NCBI GenBank assembly: GCA_030638625.1
Contig: DAOWEE010000248.1
Location: 1-9,101 of the forward strand
Source: Methanosarcinales archaeon
Lineage (GTDB): Archaea > Halobacteriota > Methanosarcinia > Methanosarcinales > Methanocomedenaceae
Length of the DNA: 9,101 nt
Direction: 5' to 3'
A model generated the notes under the pieces. The model made no database searches and was not told the origin of the DNA. It saw only the letters and a program-made list of their open reading frames with translations. The translations under genes were made by a program, and so were the position numbers. Each line of letters opens with the position of its first letter. Positions within the stretch are counted from its first letter, which is position 1. This document shows, piece by piece, positions 6,096-9,101 of this stretch.

Positions 6096-6332
6096 TGTAT
6101 TCACCTTGCTTTGACTATCGAATTTACCAATGCTCCCGTTTAGATTGCAATACCGCCAAAGAACAACATCAATCACCCCCAACCGCTCACCCGTTGCCTC
6201 TTGAATCTTTAGGCACATATCCATTGGTGTATCGTGATTGAATTGTTCGGCCAGACGTACCAAATGCCGGTCTGGTTTAACTGTGTCGATTCCAATGTTC
6301 CTGGCTAAATGATATTTTGTTATGTCGCCAAT
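6096..6332 (-). pseudogene. C-terminal half of HhH DNA glycosylase, after in-frame TAG
   Basis: The frame starting right after the TAG at 6333-6335 reads IGDITKYHLARNIGIDTVK and then PDRHLVRLA, followed by IQEATGERLGVIDVVLWRYC. This is the second half of a helix-hairpin-helix GPD glycosylase of the endonuclease III superfamily. The hairpin is LP-x-IGDIT; the Asp of PDRH corresponds to the catalytic Asp of VDTH in endonuclease III; the lyase Lys of that enzyme is replaced by Ile. No iron-sulfur cysteine cluster is seen. The frame has no stop before the next gene's ATG (6095), although another frame has TGA at 6103, so the native end may have been altered. Starting translation within this piece would need TTG 6263, which lacks the hairpin, so it is not a complete enzyme alone. 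Confidence 0.75.
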
Positions 6333-6683
6333 CTAGGGTAATGATTTGAGATGTTCGATTTTATTATCACTCTGCTGCACTTCTTTGAACCATTTTTTGT
6401 AATTTAATGATGCTTCCTTGATTGCTTTTCTTTTGTCAAGGTGTCCAATTACATTGAAATCGAGTTTGTCAAAAAAACGATTGTATATTTTTCTTGCTAC
6501 CTGTTCCCTCATTCCTGCATTGAGTACGACGTAGACATATTCACAAAAGAACGTGGCCTCATTGGTGTTCTTAAATGGTTCTCTGTTCTCACACCACTCC
6601 ATCTCGGTTCTGTACTCTGAGTCTAGGATGTATTCTCTAGCGGTGTTATAATACTCTAAGAGATTTACTGTGTCGGCTGTCAT
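6333..6683 (-). CDS. N-terminal half of HhH DNA glycosylase-like protein, ended by TAG
   Basis: This 116 aa reading frame starts at ATG 6683 with AGGAG seven bases upstream. It contains FFCEYVYVVLNAGMREQVA and RKIYNRFFDKL, then a helix ending DNKIEHLKSLP directly before TAG. These helices match the all-alpha N-terminal part of small endonuclease III-like glycosylases, and the downstream same-frame piece supplies the hairpin and catalytic Asp. With the TAG read as an amino acid, the protein up to about 6110 would be near 190 residues, the size expected for a minimal HhH-GPD enzyme. The intact enzyme would excise a damaged or modified base in the cytoplasm. Possible explanations are a nonsense mutation, pyrrolysine insertion or suppression, or an assembly error. 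TAG is an ordinary stop at other gene ends here, so wholesale recoding is unlikely. Confidence 0.75.
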   Translation of the reverse strand: MTADTVNLLEYYNTAREYILDSEYRTEMEWCENREPFKNTNEATFFCEYVYVVLNAGMREQVARKIYNRFFDKLDFNVIGHLDKRKAIKEASLNYKKWFKEVQQSDNKIEHLKSLP

Positions 6684-6698
6684 CTTTGTGCTCCTGGT

Positions 6699-6932
6699 CT
6701 ACTCACTATTATTTTCTGTTTGCGGGCTTTTTGTTGATTTGGTTACGCCCGTTGGCATCTTTAATTTGTCTGATAGTTCGGTCCGGCACTCATTGCAGAG
6801 GGCAAAGTGTGTATAGATTCCTTCTGAGTCTAGCTCTATGAAGGAGTCTATGTAATTTATCCGGCAGTGGGGGCATAGCTTTAACCATTCTGGTTCGGTT
6901 GGTCCGTACACCCTGTTTGTTACGGTTATCAT
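6699..6932 (-). CDS. Small CxxC/CxxC zinc-ribbon protein
   Basis: A 77 aa protein is read from ATG 6932 with GGAG eight bases upstream. LCPHC (Cys20 and Cys23) and LCNEC (Cys46 and Cys49) are separated by a beta-type stretch, the layout of a four-cysteine zinc ribbon. The last 20 residues are a disordered Thr/Ser/Pro/Glu tail. It ends in TAG 15 bases before the glycosylase start, and the two happen to share a frame. The protein probably binds nucleic acid or a partner through the ribbon, but no family or target can be named. Confidence 0.82.
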   Translation of the reverse strand: MITVTNRVYGPTEPEWLKLCPHCRINYIDSFIELDSEGIYTHFALCNECRTELSDKLKMPTGVTKSTKSPQTENNSE

Positions 6933-6946
6933 TGTGATTTCTCCAA

Positions 6947-7081
6947 TTATATCTCAATCCTTTCGATGGATTTATCATCAATTTCTACCTTCTTATCTCG
7001 AAATCCTTTGATTGTTCCTTTATACAGCCGCCCCTCAGATTTGAATATAACTTGATCTCCCACTTCTACATCTTTTATCAT
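6947..7081 (-). CDS. 44 aa SH3/KOW-like small barrel protein
   Basis: It is read from ATG 7081 with GGTGG close upstream. The whole protein is MIKDVEVGDQVIFKSEGRL, then YKGTIKGFRDKKVEIDDKSI and a short IERIEI strand. The alternation VGDQVIF - YKGTIKGF - KVEIDD is the strand pattern of small SH3-like or KOW barrels that bind nucleic acid or protein. No catalytic residues are present. The stop lies 14 bases before the zinc-ribbon gene, whose ribosome binding site occupies the gap. A TATA-like AATTATAAATATAG stretch at about 7093-7106 is too near the ATG to be confidently a promoter. Confidence 0.72.
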   Translation of the reverse strand: MIKDVEVGDQVIFKSEGRLYKGTIKGFRDKKVEIDDKSIERIEI

Positions 7082-7112
7082 GCCATCCACCACTATATTT
7101 ATAATTGCATCA

Positions 7113-7460
7113 TTACATCCAATAATCCCACATTAGATATTCGTCATCAGATATTTTCATACAGCATGTACCTAAGTGGTTATCTCCTGGATGTCCACTC
7201 GTTTGTTCAATCCATACTGTGTAATGGTATTTTTCATCAAACTGTGGGTCGCCAACAGGTTCTTTAACAATCCTGAAATTATCTGGGTGTTCTGACTCTT
7301 TTAATTCAAATTCGATGTGCTTAAAGTCGGCATCACTAACACCATTCTTGCAGTGGTTTAGGGTGTGCAAATCGTGTTTATGCTGTTCATTTTTTTCTTT
7401 TTGCCATTCCACCATTGCCGCATCATAGTCTTTTAGTTGTTCTGCAGTCATTCCTTCCAT
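7113..7460 (-). CDS. MWDYWM-family protein, copy 1
   Basis: This 115 aa protein starts at ATG 7460 (a second in-frame ATG lies three codons on); a GGGG site precedes it. It has a charged helical N-terminus rich in Glu, Lys and Gln, then FKHIEFELKESEHPDNFRIV, KEPVGD and a C-terminal YLMWDYWM. These blocks match the gene at 5793-6095 closely while the N-terminal regions differ, so the pair is paralogous. Nineteen bases at the 3' ends are identical (7115-7133 and 5795-5813). The protein appears soluble. I recognise no family. The conserved His-Pro and Trp-rich tail are the best candidates for functional residues. Confidence 0.85.
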   Translation of the reverse strand: MEGMTAEQLKDYDAAMVEWQKEKNEQHKHDLHTLNHCKNGVSDADFKHIEFELKESEHPDNFRIVKEPVGDPQFDEKYHYTVWIEQTSGHPGDNHLGTCCMKISDDEYLMWDYWM

Positions 7461-7471
7461 TTATTCTACCC

Positions 7472-7624
7472 CTAGATATTTAACATCATAAAATCGTGAC
7501 CATATCGCTCAATCATTTTATCACAGATGGACCGGCCATGGTAATAATGGCCTTCGCATTCATTGAGTCTGCGTTTTGAGCAGTCCTCGAATGTTTTGGC
7601 TTGTTCATCCGTTCTTATTACCAT
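7472..7624 (-). CDS. 50 aa Cys/His-containing small protein
   Basis: It is read from ATG 7624, which follows the previous TAA by two bases. It starts MVIRTDEQAKTFEDC and continues RLNECEGHYYHGRSICDKMI. Cysteines 15, 23 and 34 and histidines 26 and 29 could make a zinc site. The stop is TAG, followed by a second in-frame TAG two codons on. Its first 15 bases of coding context (AATGGTAATAAGAAC) recur at the start of the gene at 7913. Function is unknown. Confidence 0.7.
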   Translation of the reverse strand: MVIRTDEQAKTFEDCSKRRLNECEGHYYHGRSICDKMIERYGHDFMMLNI

Positions 7625-7626
7625 TA

Positions 7627-7800
7627 TTATTTTCCCATGGGATCGTCAAGTAATTCCTTGGCTTTTTTTATACATTCTATTGCTTCGGACAGTCTATCAG
7701 CGGCAGGCTGAACTATAGGATTTATATAGTTTGCATGCCTCCACTTATACACGGTTTGCATTATATCATGCAGTTTTTCAACTTCACCATCTAGTTCCAT
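7627..7800 (-). CDS. 57 aa small helical protein
   Basis: It is read from ATG 7800 with GGAG eight bases upstream. The protein is MELDGEVEKLHDIMQTVYKW, then RHANYINPIVQPAADRLSEA and a closing helix IECIKKAKELLDDPMGK. It looks like a short helical hairpin, acidic at the N-terminus and basic later, without membrane segments. It ends two bases before the next ATG, so the two are probably translated together. No family is recognised. Confidence 0.72.
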   Translation of the reverse strand: MELDGEVEKLHDIMQTVYKWRHANYINPIVQPAADRLSEAIECIKKAKELLDDPMGK

Positions 7801-7814
7801 ATCATATACTCCTT

Positions 7815-7913
7815 TTATTTTTTATGTTTCGGGGCCCCGCTTGCAATTTTTTTTTCGGTAGCAGTCATGGTTGTGTGGTGTTTTCTTTTGTTACCAGGTG
7901 TTCTTATTACCAT
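7815..7913 (-). CDS. Possible 32 aa very basic peptide
   Basis: It is read from ATG 7913, within the end of the upstream membrane-protein gene (overlap 7907-7913) and after an AGGG stretch. The peptide begins MVIRTPGNKRKHHTTMTATE and ends KKIASGAPKHKK. It is strongly basic and would bind nucleic acid or acidic partners if made. The overlap and position between two other genes support it, but the sequence is of low complexity, so it may be non-functional. It fills what would otherwise be a gap of about 100 bases. Confidence 0.5.
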   Translation of the reverse strand: MVIRTPGNKRKHHTTMTATEKKIASGAPKHKK

Positions 7914-8068
7914 TGTACCCTCGCCCTCCACGCTTTCACGTCTTTTGCAAAGTAGTACGGCCAGCCGAATGTTTTTTTTAATAATGTATTCCCGCTTTCA
8001 CTTTCGTCTACTGACCACCCGTAGATGATCCCGAATGTAATGTATGCTGGAATTAGTGCTTCAATCAT
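7907..8068 (-). CDS. Small one-helix membrane protein
   Basis: I prefer ATG 8068 (53 aa; GAGG eight bases upstream; eight-base overlap with the methyltransferase-like stop). The earlier in-frame ATG 8110 would overlap by 50 bases. The protein starts MIEALIPAYITFGIIYGW, one likely membrane helix, followed by an acidic stretch, then FGWPYYFAKDVKAWRARVQW, an aromatic and basic amphipathic tail. The layout of one N-terminal helix with a basic tail would place the tail in the cytoplasm. Small virus-encoded membrane proteins of this form are common, but no family can be named. Confidence 0.75.
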   Translation of the reverse strand: MIEALIPAYITFGIIYGWSVDESESGNTLLKKTFGWPYYFAKDVKAWRARVQW

Positions 8069-8543
8069 TGTTTTGTCCTCTGCATACGTCTTTGAATAGA
8101 ATGTCGCCACTGTGTCCTTGTTTGAATATTAAAATACATGTCTGCACCCGAGAACCTTTAAATGCCCTTCTTGGCAAGTGTATTATTTCGCATAGGCCAT
8201 GTGCTTTGAGTTTTTCAAGCCGGTTTTCACTATTAATTATCGTTAGCCATGGCATTAATGCAATTACATATCCTGAGAAGTTGAAGAACCGATATAACAT
8301 TTCATATCCCATCCTCATTGGTGAAAATGGGGGGTTTGCTACCACCACATCCACATTATACGGGTCGAGTTGTAAGAAATTGCAGTTCGGTGCATGGACC
8401 TGTGTACTGGGAAATTTATTCCTTAATGATTTGACCAAATTTCCTTTACCTGGTGTCGGCTCTAATATTATCCCTGGTTGCCCTTCCACCAGACCTGCCA
8501 TTAGTTCGCATACCCATTCTGGTGTTTGAAAGTCAGCTTCCAT
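8061..8543 (-). CDS. Small NPPF-type DNA adenine-methyltransferase-like protein
   Basis: I choose ATG 8543 (160 aa), five bases after the previous stop; an upstream in-frame start at 8648 would overlap the membrane-protein gene by 100 bases. FQTPEWVCELM (5-15) is the usual opening of this group, EPTPGKGNLV (28-37) is the SAM-binding motif I, and NPPF (70-73) is the catalytic motif IV of N6-adenine methyltransferases. ALMPWLTIIN and LPRRAFKGSRVQTCILIF complete the Rossmann core. It lacks a separate target-recognition domain and is much shorter than most DNA methyltransferases. It might therefore methylate a short site as an orphan viral enzyme, need a partner, or modify another substrate. No restriction gene lies beside it. 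Confidence 0.88.
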   Translation of the reverse strand: MEADFQTPEWVCELMAGLVEGQPGIILEPTPGKGNLVKSLRNKFPSTQVHAPNCNFLQLDPYNVDVVVANPPFSPMRMGYEMLYRFFNFSGYVIALMPWLTIINSENRLEKLKAHGLCEIIHLPRRAFKGSRVQTCILIFKQGHSGDILFKDVCRGQNND

Positions 8544-8548
8544 CTTAA

Positions 8549-8806
8549 TCAATCCTGATTTTGCGTTTCTGACCCATTCAGCATTCTTGAAAGATTCTGG
8601 TCCATGGTTATACACATGGCATAAGTGCCATCTGGTTCTCTTTGCCACCCACTCTTATCGCTGGGTTCAAAATATGCTATCATCTTATATTCGTCATCTT
8701 CACATTGTAATGGCTCATTATCAGCGTACAAAAATACAGCTATGATCATAATGCCGAGAAGTATTGCCACCATTACCAATACTTCTGTTCTGGTTGCTTG
8801 TGCCAT
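8549..8806 (-). CDS. N-terminally anchored small membrane protein
   Basis: This 85 aa protein starts at ATG 8806 with AGGAGG about ten bases upstream. Residues about 9-27 (VLVMVAILLGIMIIAVFLY) form one membrane helix. The rest is an acidic soluble domain (CEDDEYKMIAYFEPSDKSGW, then DGTYAMCITMDQN) with two cysteines that might pair if outside the cell. The short neutral N-terminus gives no firm orientation, but an external domain is plausible. The stop (TGA) precedes the methyltransferase-like start by five bases. No family is recognised. Confidence 0.82.
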   Translation of the reverse strand: MAQATRTEVLVMVAILLGIMIIAVFLYADNEPLQCEDDEYKMIAYFEPSDKSGWQREPDGTYAMCITMDQNLSRMLNGSETQNQD

Positions 8807-8810
8807 TGTT

Positions 8811-9101
8811 CTACTTCCTCCTGCTATCTTCCCACTCTTCCTCAGTCATCAATCCTCCACACCGCTCAAAGAACTGGGCGATCTCATTTGTGAAATCTAT
8901 ATCCTCGTTGTCATCTTGTGCAAATCCGTTCATCGACCAGAAATGTGCACCGTATGCTTTGTCGCTTGATGTCTCTTTTTGCATTTTTATGTAATTTTTT
9001 AATATTCTCGATATTAATAAGGAGTCGTCTTTGCTTAATGGCCGGGGAATGCCTACTTTGTCCCATACACCGAGGGTTATCTTCCCTAAAAAATGGTTTG
9101 C
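8811..9101 (-). CDS. C-terminal part of an unknown protein, start beyond window
   Basis: The frame is open from the right edge to TAG at 8811-8813, giving 96 residues that begin ANHFLGKITLGVWDKVGIP. They include SKDDSLLISRILKNYI, AHFWSMNGFAQ and an acidic end FTNEIAQFFERCGGLMTEEE. The stop lies inside the ribosome-binding region of the next gene, which confirms that TAG terminates here. The sequence is balanced and protein-like, but I recognise no domain; a longer N-terminal part outside the window may carry it. Confidence 0.75.
   Translation of the reverse strand, partial: ANHFLGKITLGVWDKVGIPRPLSKDDSLLISRILKNYIKMQKETSSDKAYGAHFWSMNGFAQDDNEDIDFTNEIAQFFERCGGLMTEEEWEDSRRK

Noticed and set aside
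6333..6932. Zinc-ribbon gene and glycosylase gene as one protein through the TAG at 6699
   Set aside because: They share a frame, but the downstream ATG has its own AGGAG site at good spacing, and one in three neighbouring genes will share a frame by chance.
7093..7106. TATA-like AATTATAAATATAG on the minus strand as a promoter
   Set aside because: It would place transcription start at or after the ATG at 7081, and the region is A+T-rich, so such strings arise by chance.
7052..7267. Plus-strand frame over the YLMWDYWM gene end
   Set aside because: It lies opposite two supported minus-strand genes and has an unlikely composition rich in His, Tyr and Ile.
7720..7734. TATATAAATCC on the minus strand as a promoter
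   Set aside because: It lies inside the 57 aa coding region with no gene start at a suitable distance.
8549..8648. Methyltransferase-like gene starting at 8648
   Set aside because: The added 35 residues overlap the membrane-protein gene by 100 bases and do not resemble the family; ATG 8543 follows that gene's stop and gives the usual FQTPEW opening.
1..9101. CRISPR array, tRNA, rRNA or insertion sequence
   Set aside because: No regularly spaced repeats, no cloverleaf-forming segments, and no transposase motifs or flanking inverted repeats were seen; the only repeats are in-frame within the winged-helix gene and the paralogous gene ends.

Overview
The window reads as part of an archaeal virus, plasmid or integrated element, most plausibly of a euryarchaeon such as a methanogen. 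The signs are a TATA-type promoter without a bacterial -35 box, ribosome binding sites of the AGGTGA/GGAGG type, heavy ATA and AGA/AGG codon use, and many tiny genes packed end to end. Host and element type are inferences; no tRNA, integrase, capsid or replication gene is visible. Every supported gene is on the minus strand, so the window is best read from right to left.

Right part (about 9101 to 5334): a dense run of very small accessory genes. It holds the C-terminus of an unknown protein, a one-helix membrane protein, a small NPPF adenine-methyltransferase-like protein, another small membrane protein, and several 32-57 aa proteins. Next come the first member of a two-member family ending in YLMWDYWM, an SH3/KOW-like 44 aa protein and a CxxC zinc-ribbon protein. 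A helix-hairpin-helix DNA glycosylase-like gene follows, split by an in-frame TAG and then open into the second family member. Last are three or four Cys-rich microproteins, one readable only through a -1 shift at an A AAA AAC heptamer. Several of these genes are short and can be missed by length-based gene calling.

Left part (5231 to 1): one apparent operon behind a TATA box at about 5269-5278. The order is a gamma-glutamylcyclotransferase-like protein, a DUF6573-like protein, a small MPCD protein, a DUF2997-like protein, a 587 aa Ycf46-like AAA+ ATPase, an AT-rich two-winged-helix/coiled-coil protein, and a DUF3150-like protein cut by the window edge. Most junctions overlap or abut (ATGA, TAAATG, TAATG), implying coupled translation.

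The left operon looks like a variant of an AAA+ ATPase module with small partner proteins (DUF2997, MPCD protein, DUF3150). Such ATPases act as chaperone-like remodelling machines, and related loci are suspected of roles in mobile-element conflict. The function here is unknown. The strongest oddities are the amber codon in the glycosylase hairpin, the slippery heptamer in a microgene, the paralogous YLMWDYWM family, and the compositionally foreign winged-helix gene beside the ATPase.
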